Shown one piece after another: positions 1 through 13,587 of a stretch of 64,000 nt of DNA. The number at the start of each line of letters is the position of its first letter. The stretch's first letter is position 1. The stretch comes from Epiperipatus broadwayi (lineage: Eukaryota; Onychophora; Udeonychophora; Euonychophora; Peripatidae), in assembly GCA_028023455.1 (NCBI GenBank), contig JAQFVV010006850.1:231942-295941 (forward strand). The letters are read 5' to 3'. A model generated the notes under the pieces. The model was not told the origin of the DNA. It was given only the letters and a program-made list of their open reading frames with translations, and ran no database searches. Both the position numbers and the translations under genes were made by a program.

Positions 1-1029
1 CTCCATAATAAGTTATACATACCCTTATAAATATCACTAACTATTTCATTATGCATTTTAATTATTGTATTATTGGAGTCTTAGTTTTAAGATTTTAAAT
101 TTTAAATTTATTTATTTGAGAGTGTATTGTGAGTTTATATTTTATATGCTTAGTGGTTTCTCTTTTTAAATCACTAATCCTTGATAAATGCTTGGGCAGA
201 TATTAGTAATTTTCTTTTAACTCACCTGTCCCTTATTTTTTTCCATTATCATTAATATAGACAATTTTTCTTTGTGCTTCCTGCAGGCCACAACTCTTTT
301 GGCTAGTGATTTATTGAGTATATTGTTCTGCTTTTCCTAGTCAGTAGAGATTTTGTTTTTCCTATGTTTCAGATTACATAATATTATAATCTTTTCTTTA
401 TATTCTGTTGTAATCAACCTTGGTGTTCTTGAATGTGGCTATTCATGGATGTTTTCACGCAAATGACACTTCTATAAAATCCTGAGATTGTTTTGTGAGG
501 TTGTAGGAAAAGATCACTCTGTGCCGCTTCATTGAATTCCATACAAGGTCATTCTTTTTATTTTAAATCTCTAACTAAAGGAAACTGGAATTTGTTTTTA
601 TAAATTGCTAGAAGGAAGACATTATAAATCCTTTTTAATTCTTAGGTGAGAAAAATGAACTTATCTGCCAGGGTGTTTAATGTTATCTTATTCTCATACA
701 CTCTCTGATAAATCCACTGAGAAATTTAGGTCAAACTTTCATGCTTTGTTTAACTATTTATTTTTGATTTAATAAACTTTAAAATTGTTTATAATTATTT
801 TGGCTAATGTTTGTCTCTGTGTTCTTATCTCAGTTGTCTGAAAAATGTTAATTTCTTTCTCTCCCAGGGTCTAGCTGGTAGCATTTATCATCATCAACTT
901 TTGGATCACTGCAAATTAATTTTTTTTAGGTCGACAGTGGCCTAGTGGCATCCTCAGTGATCAAAGGAAGATCAAAATGACTGGAACAATATTTATTTGT
1001 AAAAATAATGTTATTTACTTTTTTTTTCT
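1..1029. other. AT-rich noncoding stretch
   Basis: I see no gene here. Two pyrimidine-rich tracts ending in AG (near 287 and 868) resemble 3' splice sites, but the frames after them close within about 25 codons and show no recognisable protein. Intron or intergenic DNA is the simplest reading. Confidence 0.4.
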
Positions 1030-1105
1030 CATATGTCATAGCATCGGCCAAGACGTGAACCCACACATGTCTGCAACCAACTACTTACTTGCAAGGCAGG
1101 TACGA
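1030..1105 (-). repeat. tRNA-like SINE head, decayed
   Basis: On the minus strand this stretch has a possible anticodon-arm-like block (CCTGCCTTGCAAG) followed by a box-B-like GTGGGTTCACGTC. This order is typical of tRNA-derived SINE heads. A separate box-A-like GGCCTAGTGG lies on the plus strand near 948, so the structure is mixed. No cloverleaf can be drawn reliably, so this is a relic rather than a functional tRNA gene. Confidence 0.22.
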
Positions 1106-2034
1106 TGACACCTCGGAATGTTATTTACTTACATGTTGTTTTTTACAAATTATTAAGCCTAAATATTTACTTGTCATATAAGAGCTTAATCAATTGCAAC
1201 TTATATAAACTTCATCTGATAATTGAATTAAATATGCAATATAGTTATATTTATGTTTTTTTAACTCTAAAAATCATAATTTTTAATAAATACATTTTAT
1301 ATACCATATTTTGAATGAAGCAAACTGAAATCTGCTTAGTATATATAAATTTCAAGCTTGTTCTTATAGAATTAATAATATGGCTGATTAAGAATTTTTT
1401 ATTAAACTGGTCCTGTGATCATTATTGTGCCACAGATCACAATTCATAATTTAATTATTGTATAACATCTTAATTTAACTAAAAAAAATTACCTAAACTC
1501 ATTTATTCTTAAAAATATGTGAATCAATGCACAGATGATTGGTTATTCAGATGTTTGGTTATTCGGAAGTCATGATAAAGCTTGAGATATTTGAATATTT
1601 AAATGATAGGCTGAGTGGTAGAATGAGTTTACCTATTAGTGTTCTATTAATCAGAATGAGTTTTTTTAATTAACTGCAATGTAATTCAGAAGCCTTCATG
1701 GTTTGTATTTATCATTATGACAAACTGCAAAAGAAAATATGTAAGTGACTTATAGTAGTTATTGTAAGCCAGTAAATAATGCTCACATCACATATCACAA
1801 AAGATTGATGAAATCCAAAGATGCGTACCAAATTCCTAGAGACGATGTAAGCTTCTTATTATATTTCTACTATGCATTATTATCCGATATTAATTGTAAA
1901 AAAGTTAAATAATAGCAGTAAACCATTTTATATCATTTTTCTTTTTTTTATTTGTCGACATAAAACTAGATATCACTATTTATAGTTAGATGACTTTTAA
2001 TATTATCTTTCAATTCAGGAAGTTAAATATAAAC
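1106..2034. other. AT-rich noncoding stretch
   Basis: Nothing recognised. The short reading frames are rich in Ile, Asn, Lys, Phe and Tyr and look like chance openings in AT-rich DNA. Confidence 0.4.
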
Positions 2035-2092
2035 CATTAAGCATCACATGATCACTACTAGGGTGGCACTACTGTATGGAGAGTTTTGCTTT
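2035..2092 (+). repeat. Short copy of the 22.8-kb dispersed repeat
   Basis: Two blocks here recur, reverse-complemented and further apart, at 22.80-23.08 kb. They are a block containing CACATGATCAC and the block ACTGTATGGAGAGTTT. Here they sit about 20 bases apart; there they are about 200 apart. This looks like an internally deleted copy of the same old element. Confidence 0.4.
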
Positions 2093-2426
2093 GTTTAAGT
2101 TAAATATAAATATTAAATGATATAAACATTAGATGATAATAAAGCCAGACATAATGTTTTTAAATTTTCTGATAGAAAGTATTGATTTCCATTTAACTTT
2201 TTAAGCGTCTACATTTTATTTCAATTGTGACATTCAATATAATCACTTCAACTTTTAAATACCATATGGTTTCAAATGCTTGCTAATTTTCCTGAATATT
2301 TATATAAGTCTGATACTAAATCGGTAGTAAAAATATAACTAAGTGATTTCTTTAAAAATTATGGCATCTTGACTATTTTTTTGTTATTCTGTATATTAAG
2401 ATTTTTCTTATATATATATATATATA

Positions 2427-2432
2427 TTGATT

Positions 2433-2482
<50 letters not shown>

Positions 2483-2492
2483 TATTAATCAA
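2427..2492. repeat. (TA)n-centred palindrome
   Basis: TTGATTAATAAT on the left and its exact complement ATTATTAATCAA on the right bracket a (TA)n core. The palindrome lies just outside the left arm of PLE copy 1. It belongs to a series of similar (TA)n-centred palindromes in this window. Confidence 0.7.
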
Positions 2493-2689
2493 TGTCTGTA
2501 TTCCAATTATAATAAAATATATATAATTATTCAAAACAATACAATAATTAATACAGTAACAATATTTTAAACAAATATATACCAATTTAATAGAAGTACT
2601 TTCAACTATCTATGTAGTCGTTGTCAACTAGACTCAAATTGTATTAGAAAAAACCGTTACAAATGTAAACAAAAGCAATACGTCATACA

Positions 2690-3751
2690 TCAATTTTCCC
2701 ACAATTCATTAATTTTTATATTGGCTGTCTGTCTATTTATCAACTGTTGCTTTTCACTTTTTATTAACATAGCTTCTTTAATTTTGCGTTTATTATTATT
2801 TCTTTCAATACACAGAATTTTAACTTTATTAAAATCAAAATCAAAACCATAATTACATGTTACATTATGATCAAAAAATACTGATGGTGATACATCATCA
2901 TTTCTAACATTCTCTTGTCTTGATTTTTGCACTCGTTTATATAATAACAAATGCTCCCTTGATCTTTTCTCCAATGTACATCGAGATTCCCCAATATATG
3001 CCTTTCCACAAAAACATAGCCATTTATATATTGCACAACTTTGATTTAAAATACCACACCTATTTTTTGAATTATTTATTAATCTATTTAAATTAGGAGT
3101 AGTATAAAATGCAACTCGACATATATTTTTATATATCTGTTTTATAAATTTAACCTGTTCATTACAAATAAATGGTATTGATATCCAAGTATATTTTATT
3201 TTATCAATATCTATAGCATCTAAAATATTTCTATTATTATTAAACTTAGTAACAATATTATAAATTAATTTATGATCATATCCAACATTTAACAAATCCA
3301 TAATAAATACATTTATGTTACCTATTTTATCAGAATTATATTTACATAATTTATTATTCCTAAATAAAAATGATTTTAAACTGGATAATTTATGTGCAAT
3401 TGGCACATTTGAATACCAAGGAATATATCCTCTTTTTTCAATATCTTTTATTACCATACAATAATCTAATTTATTTTTATTACGTGTAACTTTAATATCT
3501 AAATACTGAATTGACTTTTTTTCTTCAAAAGATTTACTCCATTTTAAACCTTCTAAACTATTTAATTCATTGAATAATACATTTATAATATCTAAACTTC
3601 CACAAACGAAAACATCATCAACATACCTGTAATAAATTTTAATACCTTGGCAATATATATTAGTATTAAGAATTATATCTTCATATCTTGATACTACAAA
3701 ACTACATATTTGTGAAACTACAGGAAGTCCCATAGGCCATCCATAATCCAT
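2690..3751 (-). CDS. PLE polyprotein: RT C-terminal part plus GIY-YIG nuclease
   Basis: This open frame of 353 codons starts at an ATG inside the RT domain and is not a natural start: the frame stays open upstream to the arm junction near 3800. Residues 6-14 (PMGLPVVSQ) match RT motif B. Residues 43-46 are YVDD, the catalytic motif C of PLE reverse transcriptases. Thumb and linker follow. Residues 241-256 (IYKW then YIGES) mark the GIY-YIG endonuclease, with a cysteine pair at 246 and 248, candidate catalytic arginine at 263 and glutamate at 326. In Penelope-like elements RT copies RNA at a nicked target and the nuclease makes the nick. RT motifs upstream of B are missing, so this copy cannot encode a full RT. 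Its intact frame suggests a recent insertion. Confidence 0.85.
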   Translation of the reverse strand: MDYGWPMGLPVVSQICSFVVSRYEDIILNTNIYCQGIKIYYRYVDDVFVCGSLDIINVLFNELNSLEGLKWSKSFEEKKSIQYLDIKVTRNKNKLDYCMVIKDIEKRGYIPWYSNVPIAHKLSSLKSFLFRNNKLCKYNSDKIGNINVFIMDLLNVGYDHKLIYNIVTKFNNNRNILDAIDIDKIKYTWISIPFICNEQVKFIKQIYKNICRVAFYTTPNLNRLINNSKNRCGILNQSCAIYKWLCFCGKAYIGESRCTLEKRSREHLLLYKRVQKSRQENVRNDDVSPSVFFDHNVTCNYGFDFDFNKVKILCIERNNNKRKIKEAMLIKSEKQQLINRQTANIKINELWEN

Positions 3752-3802
3752 TTTATAATAATTTTCATTAAATATAGCATATATATTTTTATCAATAAAA
3801 TA

Positions 3803-4234
3803 TGTCGAGTTGCATTTTATACTACTCCTAATTTAAATAGATTAATAAATAATTCAAAAAATAGGTGTGGTATTTTAAATCAAAGTTGTGCAATATATAA
3901 ATGGCTATGTTTTTGTGGAAAGGCATATATTGGGGAATCTCGATGTACATTGGAGAAAAGATCAAGGGAGCATTTGTTATTATATAAACGAGTGCAAAAA
4001 TCAAGACAAGAGAATGTTAGAAATGATGATGTATCACCATCAGTATTTTTTGATCATAATGTAACATGTAATTATGGTTTTGATTTTGATTTTAATAAAG
4101 TTAAAATTCTGTGTATTGAAAGAAATAATAATAAACGCAAAATTAAAGAAGCTATGTTAATAAAAAGTGAAAAGCAACAGTTGATAAATAGACAGACAGC
4201 CAATATAAAAATTAATGAATTGTGGGAAAATTGA
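3803..4234 (+). pseudogene. Inverted copy of the PLE GIY-YIG nuclease
   Basis: The plus-strand arm is open in the same frame as the minus-strand gene from the arm junction to its stop. It encodes the final part of the linker and the complete GIY-YIG domain (IYKW, YIGES, LEKRSREH, KIKEAML). The last 94 residues are identical to those encoded at 2690-2974 on the minus strand. There is no RT and no natural start, so it is a 5'-truncated fragment even though its frame is undamaged. Confidence 0.8.
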
Positions 4235-4394
4235 TGTATGACGTATTGCTTTTGTTTACATTTGTAACGGTTTTTTCTAATACAATTTGAGTCTAGTTGA
4301 CAACGACTACATAGATAGTTGAAAGTACTTCTATTAAATTGGTATATATTTGTTTAAAATATTGTTACTGTATTAATTATTGTATTGTTTTGAA

Positions 4395-4529
<135 letters not shown>

Positions 4530-4869
4530 ATTAACATATACAAAGAATTAAATTCTTATGAATTTAATATGATTTTATTAATAATATTATTATTTTTTTT
4601 AATTTTATTTTTTTAGATTCGATATAATTTCATTCAGTCATGAATACTAAATGGATCACTATTATTTTTAGCAGTTTTTTCATCATAGTTATTGCAATGC
4701 CAAGTAAGATATGCTTTCTATCTAAAGATTATTTAAATAACCAGTCGCTAGAGTACTGAAATAAACAATGTTACTTGGTTATTATCAGTGCTAGATTATT
4801 TTTAATTATCATTTTTTTAACACAATTTATTTGACAATCTTATTATTTAGAGCTGCATTAAAGTCTTTA

Positions 4870-4925
4870 TTGAACCTTCAATGTATATAGCCATCATGCT
4901 GGTGATCTGAGATTCAAATCAAACC
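4870..4925 (+). repeat. Possible tRNA-like SINE relic
   Basis: A box-B-like GAGATTCAAATC at about 4909-4920 follows GCCATCATGCTGGTGATCT, which has the look of an anticodon arm. No clear box A is present. Confidence 0.15.
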
Positions 4926-5002
4926 ATATAAAATTTGCCATACATAAGAATAATATATATATATATATATATTATAACGATCCATAAACGAAGTGGTATA
5001 TA

Positions 5003-5017
5003 TTGACTATAGAAATG

Positions 5018-5055
<38 letters not shown>

Positions 5056-5070
5056 CATTTCTATAGTCAA
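5003..5070. repeat. (TA)n-centred palindrome
   Basis: TTGACTATAGAAATGCTG (5003-5020) is mirrored exactly by CAGCATTTCTATAGTCAA (5053-5070) across a (TA)n core. The arms are unique sequence, so this is not a by-product of the dinucleotide repeat alone. Confidence 0.9.
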
Positions 5071-5464
5071 TTTATCTGGCACAACCAACTATTAATTTGT
5101 AATTGGATATCTGCTTATTCATGGGTAGAAGATAAAACAAAATACCCTTATTATTGCCAGAAAACAGTTTTCATGCCTGATTAGTAATACTTTTTTTTCA
5201 TTGAGCTTCTTTAAATATTGTTTTACCTAATTATAACGGTTGGACAGCTTTCAATATCTCAGTGTAGAATTAAAGCTCTTCTAGATTCATCAAAGATAAA
5301 CATTAAAAAAATTACACTATTCAAACAAGTCGGAGTCATTTTCTGTATGAAGGGAATATTTTCAGCTTATTTTCTTTTTAAGTTATTGTTAGGTTATAGA
5401 CTGGATATTTGAAAGAAATGATAAACTTAGTTTAACATTCCCATCTTGTTAAAAAAATGTAAAT

Positions 5465-5530
5465 TTTACTTAGATTCAAACGCAGATCTTGATTATGGCA
5501 TGGAAATGCACTAACTGTTATATCATGTTG
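5465..5530 (-). repeat. tRNA-like SINE head, decayed
   Basis: On the minus strand, ATAACAGTTAGTGCATTTCC resembles a tRNA D-arm/box A entering an anticodon arm. About 35 bases on, TGCGTTTGAATCTAAG resembles box B and the T-arm. The spacing suits a tRNA head, but substitutions are frequent, so an old SINE or tRNA pseudogene is more likely than a working gene. Confidence 0.35.
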
Positions 5531-8500
5531 CTTTTTAATATTATAAATATACTGGGATGCTGCAATAAATTGAGCTAAGAAAATAGAAAACCATGAATGA
5601 CTGCCATCGATAAGTAAGCGTTTCCATTTCATTGTTATATTTCATTATGAAGATATTTACTTATTTTCAAGTAGAGAATATCTAAAAAAATTTACTTGCC
5701 GACTAATAAATGTATATATAGTGCACTTGTTCTCATAATCTTTTTTATAGTTGCAGAACAATGATCCAGAAATAAATACATAAAAATAATATTTATATTT
5801 ATATGTTTCTTTTTAAAACTTTTATTTCTATCATGAATCATTAATACTATCTATTTAATTTGTGACATTTCATAGATTTAACAATGACTTTTACAAAGGA
5901 CTACACAAATTAATATATACTTACACACATATAAAAAAATAAATTCTTAAAAAACATTTTCAATAATTAATAAGTTGTATTAAAATTTCAAAAAATATCA
6001 ACCTTGCTTACAAAAATCATTTCATAATACTGTACAAATATTTTTCTAGTTTTTAAAAATTGGCACAAAAATAATCAACATTTTTGTTATGAAAAGTCAT
6101 ATATATCTATCAAGTATCGTATTCTCTTAGTATGACGTTTTGATTTTAATTAACACATTTAATATGATTTTCCTTTTATAATTTTTATTAACATTACAAA
6201 CTTTATTGTTTTTTAATATTCTTCAACAATTAATTAACTAATACGTTTTATGTATTCCCTCTTTTATTTTCAATAAATCTTTTATCTTTGTTTTTTATAT
6301 ATTTTAATCTTATTATAATTTCAACATTAATTTGAATATTATTCTATATAATATAATTTAATATAACTTTATCAAATGAAATTAAAAAGCAATTAAAAAC
6401 AAAAATTAAATAAACACACATTAATAAACTTCTACTCTTGTTATTTATTTTTATTTGTTGATATTTAAAATATCATCACCATTATTATTTTTTAAATATA
6501 TTTAAATTAGTGAAAACAATAATCAATAGTATATCTATAAAATCCAGCCATTGAGCACATACCAAGAACGAAAGAAAATTTTAATTAATATGTTTCGTAT
6601 TTTCCATTAAAAAACTATGAAAATAATATATTTTGAAAATCAAACCAATTACAATGATTACAAAATAAGTACTTTCAATAAGTGTGACCAATACAATTTT
6701 TCCGTAAAAAATTCAATTACCCATGAGGCACATTGCAGTACTACAATAATTTAAATGGGAAAAAAATTATGAATTAAATATAAATAAGAATTTAACAAGC
6801 AGAACAATGCAAAAAGTAAGCCATGTGATCCATTAGAAAATGATTGATAGCAATAAATCCACAAGAAGTTAATCCAAAAATCTATCCATGTAGGAGAAAA
6901 TGAATAATGTGGATGCGATAAAAAGTACACAGTTATTGGCATGCATGTATGTTGTTATCTTGTTGTTGCGTTTTTTAATTACTGACTTGTCATAAATGTA
7001 TGATTGTCTGCTCACTTCTTATGGTTTTCACATTTTTAAAAAATACATGAACATCTTTTTAGAATTTAACTTCTTGTCAATTTATTCTCATCAGTTATTT
7101 TGTTATAGATTGTATGACTTATTGTTGTGATTGTTAAATCCTTACTTATATTCAATCTATGATTTAGTTTTGTTGCCTCATTGTTAATTTAATTTCTTGC
7201 AGAATTATTTTTATCGATTACATTTGTTCATATATTTATTTGTAATCACTGTGCATTGGTTTTATTACTAAATATATTATTTTTAAGTTTGTTTTTTATA
7301 TATAGTATATTTTTATATTTTTTTTGTATTTTTTATATAGAAATTATGAAACATAGCAATTAGTTTCTTTTTTGGTCACAAGTATGTAGATGATGACTTC
7401 ATCCTATGAGTACACCACAGGCACTTCTAACACATTCAAAAATACTTTTAGATTCCATTTAAAAATCTAGTTTCAATTTAGATGCTAGATCACAAGAACA
7501 TTACAATATAAAGCAGACCATTCCTATTCAATATCAAGAATATTCAATCTGTGAATGCAACCTTTTATTAATAAAAAAAGGTAGGCACTCACTCTTCTCT
7601 ATAATCTAAGATGATTATATACATATCAACTGAAAAGATTGAGAAATTTAATTCACAGAAATTTAAATCAACCCCATTTAACAAGCAAATAAAACCTGTT
7701 TTGAAAGTAAATTAACAAATAGTCATTTTTACTTTCTAAGTGCATTGAAATTAGTTAATATTAAGATAATTATTTGTACGCATATAGCGAGGACTAACGT
7801 GCAAGATCTGAATCGTATATAAATAATAGAGTATTAACTTTATTTCAATACAGCAAAGCAAATCATATAAAGATAAAATAGAAGAAGAATAATTAATTGT
7901 TTAGTAATTTAAAATAGTTTTATTAGACTATAGTCAATTTTTTTTATCGAGTTTTAATTATAAGACAATTGATATAATGATTATCAATATTACAGCAATA
8001 TTAGCTTTATTTAATTATAATAATGAATAAATTATTACTTATTTAATAATTATCTAATTATTACACAAAAAGGTAATTGTAAATTATTATTATATTACTT
8101 TCAAACAATTATATGTATAATTAAATTGTATACTCATCTATCTATGTATTTTGATGCACAAATTCTAAATATTAAAAAAAAAGATTTTTAAAATTAAAAA
8201 TTAATAAGTTGGACAGATTTAATTATATAATATGGTATCATGGAATTCATAGTAATCAGCATGTAGAATGTCCTTAGAATATTAATACTATTAACCAATC
8301 AGTTATTAGTTAGGGAAATTAAAAAAACAAACAAACGAGGTGAGTGTGTGAATTGTGCCTTTGGTCTTTACAATTCTCGAATACAATTTTTTTTTCAGGT
8401 CTTCACATTCAATTCAGTGTGCATAAATCTGCAATGCAATTTACTTTTTTCAATTTACTCAATTATTATCCTTTCATCATCATAGAAAAATGAAAAAATC

Positions 8501-8911
8501 CAAATGTTTTCAATAACTGCTGCCCATAAACAATAAATTGTATCAAATGCTTATTGACTCTAGATATTAAAATAAAAAAATATTTGTTGTTTAAGAACAT
8601 ATATTAAACATCTTCACATCAGAAAGGAGAAAAAAAGCATAGACTTATGTGTTTTTTCCAAAATTCCGAATAACTGTAGTGAAGTCTTTTCTATTATTTT
8701 TGTATTAGTATATTTTTATGTTCCGTTATATAATCCTATTTATATATTTTATGAATATATGCATAAAGTTTTGCATGTAAAAATGTTTTATTTTTGAAAC
8801 TTACAGAAGAATTGCTCATCGATAGAAATTTCGTCATTAAAATATTATATTTAGGAATGTTTATTAATATAAATTTTAAATGTATATTAGATTAAAATTT
8901 ATTTATATTAC
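5531..8911. other. AT-rich noncoding stretch
   Basis: More than 3 kb of very AT-rich sequence. I see no protein similarity, RNA gene or well-defined repeat. A minus-strand 63-codon frame at 6751-6942 is hydrophobic but lacks any recognisable feature. Confidence 0.4.
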
Positions 8912-9445
8912 TATTATTTTAATAATTAGCCATTAAGCTAATGCACATGCGCTTTGTGGATTTTAACTATAAATGAATACTCTCACTTTCCAAACACAAA
9001 ATAAAGTCTTTCTGAAAAAATAAAATGAATCCACCTATCTTTTAGACCCAAACGTTTATGTATGAGCAAATCTTAAGCATTTGGAAAGGAGAGCCTGAAG
9101 ATGTTAAGTGATTACTTTAAATTACTTTTACAATGCCTGAATGAATGACGCTTGCGAAATTTTCTAGAATTTCCCATACATCATTCTTATTTGAAATTAA
9201 ACATATGTAAATAAGATATTTATTTTATGTAATGCTATGTTGTATAAACTGTAATATTAATAATTAGCCTTTAAGCTAATGCATATGCGCTTTGTGGATT
9301 TGAACTATAATTGAATATTCTCACTTTCCAAACACAAGATAAAGTTAAAATCCACAAAGGCATGTGCACTAGTTTAATGGCTAATTATTAATATTACAGT
9401 TTATACAACATAGCGCTATATAAAATAAATATCTTATTTACTATT
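8912..9445. repeat. Hairpin repeat family, copies A and B
   Basis: Copy A (about 8912-9260) opens with the family's head block, a variant of GCTAATGCACATGCGCTTTG, and runs to a tail containing AAATAAGATATTTATTTTAT. The tail leads directly into copy B, a foldback. B's arms 9213-9301 and 9346-9445 are imperfect inverted copies around a short spacer containing CACTTTCCAAACACAAGATA. Related copies lie at 17.5 and 48.1-48.9 kb. No protein is encoded, so this is MITE-like or foldback DNA. Confidence 0.75.
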
Positions 9446-10730
9446 ATTTTTAAATGTTTGAAGTTAATATTATTTTATTAAATGTCCTTAAAAAGTTTAT
9501 AACCAATTGCCCAATTCTTAATAAATAGCTATTTCAGTATTTATACAAATTTATATTTAAAATACCAGCAAAGGGTACTTTAAATAAATCTGTATTAATT
9601 TTCATATAAATAAACTTTTTCATAATTAAAAAAATGCATTCTAAAATAGTTAGATTTAATCCTGAACCAGCAATACAATTTTTATATATGTAAAAAATGT
9701 TTATAAGTCAATAGCAATATTTTGATTCAAGTAAATAGACGAGCAGTAAAAATCATCATCATCGTTATCATATGCCAATTTAGTATATCTAAACAACATG
9801 AAGTTAATGTGATGTTATTTCTTTTAGAATTATGCACAAGAATGACCGACCAAGGTAGTCAAAGAATGATAGTTGCCCTTTTGGTCATTGTTGAAATCAT
9901 TTATCATAAGAATACTGTCATTTTGGTAAATTGGATGACTCAAAATTGCATTAAGCATAAGTTTACATTCATAAATATTACTTTTTCTTACAGTTATCAG
10001 TTAAATTCCATATTTAGTTATTAGTTTTAAGTAAGTGAATATTACATCAACATTTATGGTTGTAATTATTTAACATATGAACATAAAATCAAGCAAACCA
10101 GAAAACAATACACACTACATAATTCTAGGATTGAGTTTTAACATTTTAAATCTTTCTAATTATGAATTCGTTGTGATATTTATTCATAGATTCTACAGAT
10201 TGATTAATAGTAGTATTGGTTTAGACTTAACTCAACTTTTAAAAAAAAAAATTGCGTTCGAATGATGTTGATGAATCATGTTGTCAAGCAAGTCTGTTTT
10301 AATAATAATCAAAGGAGAAAGTGAAAGTAGATAAAGAAAATTTGTATATAATGTATCTCAATTTTACTAGATATTGTTAATTGTTATATTAAAATAAAAT
10401 TATTGGTTATTACCTTTATAACTGTTGTAACTATGATTCTAGATACAGTCAACAATAAATTTTAAATATTCATTTAAATTAGCTACCATAGACTTGGGTT
10501 TTAGTGACTGATACTAGTAGGAAGATTTCTAGAAGTATTTATTCTGATTTCTCACGTAAGATGGAAATGGAGTTCTGAACAATTTAAGATATCGTAACAT
10601 CCATACTTGAGAGATTCAGTATATGTTGTTCTAATTATAAATATCACAACTTTATTTCTACTAGTGTAGATGCTTGGATAGACAAATTTTAAGTGTATTA
10701 TGAATGAAAATAGTAGGTATGATTAATGTG
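9446..10730. other. AT-rich noncoding stretch
   Basis: Contains a 100-codon frame (9722-10024, +) with a hydrophobic start. It has no domain I recognise, its composition matches the surrounding DNA, and no splice or start context supports it. Confidence 0.35.
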
Positions 10731-10828
10731 TTGACCTATTTTATCCCAAGACTACTGTGAATCTAATGATGCTTAATGGTTGACCTATTTTATCCCAAGA
10801 CTACTGTGAATCTAATGATGCTTAATGG
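10731..10828 (+). repeat. 49-bp tandem duplication
   Basis: A 49-base unit starting TTGACCTATTTTATCCCAAG occurs twice in perfect tandem (10731-10779 and 10780-10828). It is a recent local duplication without coding content. Confidence 0.9.
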
Positions 10829-13587
10829 AATGAAAATATAATCTCAAATCAATCAATTTATATAACATAAATTTCCTTATTCAGAGGTAGTGTTTTGCTG
10901 TGTGTTTGCCATACAATGAATCTCAATGATCAATTATAATCATTATCATTGAGCTTTAATCACTATCATTATCCTCAACACTTTTTATCTTCACATATCC
11001 ATCACATCCAAGTATATAATAATGGTTGACATACAATGAAAGAAGAATACAATATTAATGATTCTGTGATGTAAATAGAAAATAGTTTTGGAAAGAAACA
11101 TATATGTCTGTATTATATGAATTTGTATCTAATTAAAAAAATGTTTCGAATTTAAAAATGTAAAGTGAATTTATTTTGAGATATAAAATAAATAATAGCA
11201 AATACATCGTTTCTATACCTGCAGTAGTGTGGTTTCTTCTTCACCACAATGCACATCTTATTACAATTCTAGCATTAATTTTTATAATCTTTAACTTAAC
11301 ATTCATTAAACAAATCCAGATTAATTTGTTACTTATATTTTTTAACTAATAATAAACAAATAGGAAATATCTAACTAGTTGATTATAGTCAGGTGATGGA
11401 GAAAAAATTCTAATATTGTTGATGTAGTTTATCGGACATATTTGATCTCCGTCTATAAGCATAACAATGAACGCATTGACTTCTATGTCGTAATATCCTT
11501 ATAAATACATCTATTTTAAAACAGAAGATAGTCGATATTTGTAGATCCTGATTTTTTAAAAAAAAATTTAACTATCACCATTTGTAATCCAATATTTACT
11601 GCAATTATTAAGTACACGAAATTTATTTATTTATATATTTTAATTACATAATAGAAAATATTATAAGCCACAAATTAACTAAGTCAATTCAGTTATAATC
11701 ATCAAAATCTTTTTATATCTATTGTTCTATCAATAACTACATTTAGTAGGCATTTGAAGTTTTTAACAAATTCTCCCGTCAATTTAATTTTTTATTTTGA
11801 GTTACTGAGTCGAGCGAAACTTTCAATACTTTAAATGATTCCCTTTTTTATGTTTTTGAGGCAATTAAATATATTTATAACACTGATACTTTTCTTATTA
11901 AAACGACTATCATTAATACAGTCTTATCGTCAAAGTAGAGATTTCTTTATTTTTTCATTTTTCAGAATTGGCATGAAAATTTGAATTATGCCATACATAT
12001 TTATGTTCCTTGATGACACGGTAACATTTAAAAATATTGGGCTATATCCCTGGGCTATATAATAGAAGGCTACTAATACTCATCCAAAAATATACACCAG
12101 AATTGATGTCTGATATAGATATTATTAGTTTGATTAAGAATTACAGTGACAAATTCAATTTTTAAAAAACCCAAAAATGTTACATGTGTAATGCAAAGAA
12201 GTATATTCATATTTAATTAGGAACTATCTTCTATGATCAAATTTTTCAGAAATATTTTCAGTAGAATCTTGCTTATCTCCTCTGAGTCCTATGAAAATTG
12301 GGGAAATGCATTCTTCATTCTTTACTATTTATTTCCAATAAAAGATTTTTAAGGTCGGTAATACAAATATTACATACCATCTATTTCTAACTTAATCAAA
12401 GTTAATCTATTGTCTCATTCACCTACATGCAAAATAATATCTTCTTCATTATGGCAGACATCAATATCAGCTAAAATCTTTCCATTGCTTCTTGTACTTA
12501 TCTATTTTATACATATAATCAGGATTAACATTTCTAGTAATTTCATTTCCTAATTAAAATTTTTGCTGATTAAAATACATAAATAACACCATATAAATCA
12601 AAATGAAAAACCTGAACCATTTTATATGAAAAATATTTGTAAACAATCATCCTCATTCCTCAATAAGGAATTTTCAAAAATATATGCGAGTGATTAACTG
12701 TCACCTCTATACTCACAATCTATTCACACAATATAATTTTTTGTCTTTCATCCTGTATTATTTATTATTTTACTTCATTTATTTTTATATAGATGTTGCA
12801 TTAGTGGTCATATAGAAAATAATTTTAGTTTATTAAGTATATTTAAAATCTAATATCAATATGAATGATCTTTAAAAAAAATTAATTATAAATATTTTAT
12901 AAAAAATTTATTTGATTTCAACTTGACAGTATTCCAATATGAATCAAGCAGTCAACAAAATATTGATCACCTAAACAATTTTCTTTTTAATTAACTATTT
13001 TAAACGTAGTAGACGCCATGTTGAATTTTAAGCAATTGAACGGACATACAATTTGTACAATATCTTCAAGATTAATGCACTAAATGTAAAGTGTTATATA
13101 TTGACAAAAAGCAAAAATATTAAGGAATATCATAAAGATTAAAAAAATTAGTCTTCACTTTTAAAAAAATTAGATTTTAACACTTTTACAAATGTTACTT
13201 TTTAATAGGTTTATAAATTCTAAATTTTGAAAATTAAATTTTAATCTGATATTTTTTAGACAGCTTAATCATATTCATATTCATTATAAAATTTAAAAAA
13301 AAGATATATAACTAGGCTGAGATAATTCTTTATAGAAAAGTATTTGAACGAAGACATGCTGGAGAATTTCATTTTTGTGAGCTGATTCAGATCTTGTCCT
13401 TCCATGCAGGTATCTGTTGGAAATAATGGTTTCTTTTTAATAAAAAATATTTAACAATAAGTATTAAGCAGAACTTTAGTTAATTGCAATTTATCAAAAA
13501 ATAAAATTAATTTTAAAATAATTGCTCAAAAAGGCATAATATAAAAGAGCAAAGAGAAAAATTAATGGGATGAAAGACTAAAAAGTT
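10829..13587. other. AT-rich noncoding stretch
   Basis: No gene recognised. A short minus-strand frame near 12.42-12.50 kb has a host-like amino-acid mix but is under 30 codons and lacks a convincing splice acceptor. Confidence 0.35.

Noticed and set aside
287-345. Acceptor-like CTTCCTGCAG followed by an open frame
   Set aside because: The frame closes after about 18 codons and nothing conserved is recognisable.
868-950. Acceptor-like TTTCTTTCTCTCCCAG followed by an open frame
   Set aside because: Only about 26 codons, ending at a SINE-like stretch; not enough to call an exon.
9722-10024. 100-codon plus-strand frame with a hydrophobic start
   Set aside because: No domain, splice signal or start context; composition equals the surrounding AT-rich DNA.
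12415-12500. Short minus-strand peptide containing SNGKILADIDVCHNEED
   Set aside because: Protein-like, but under 30 codons; the upstream sequence lacks a polypyrimidine tract and the frame closes on both sides.
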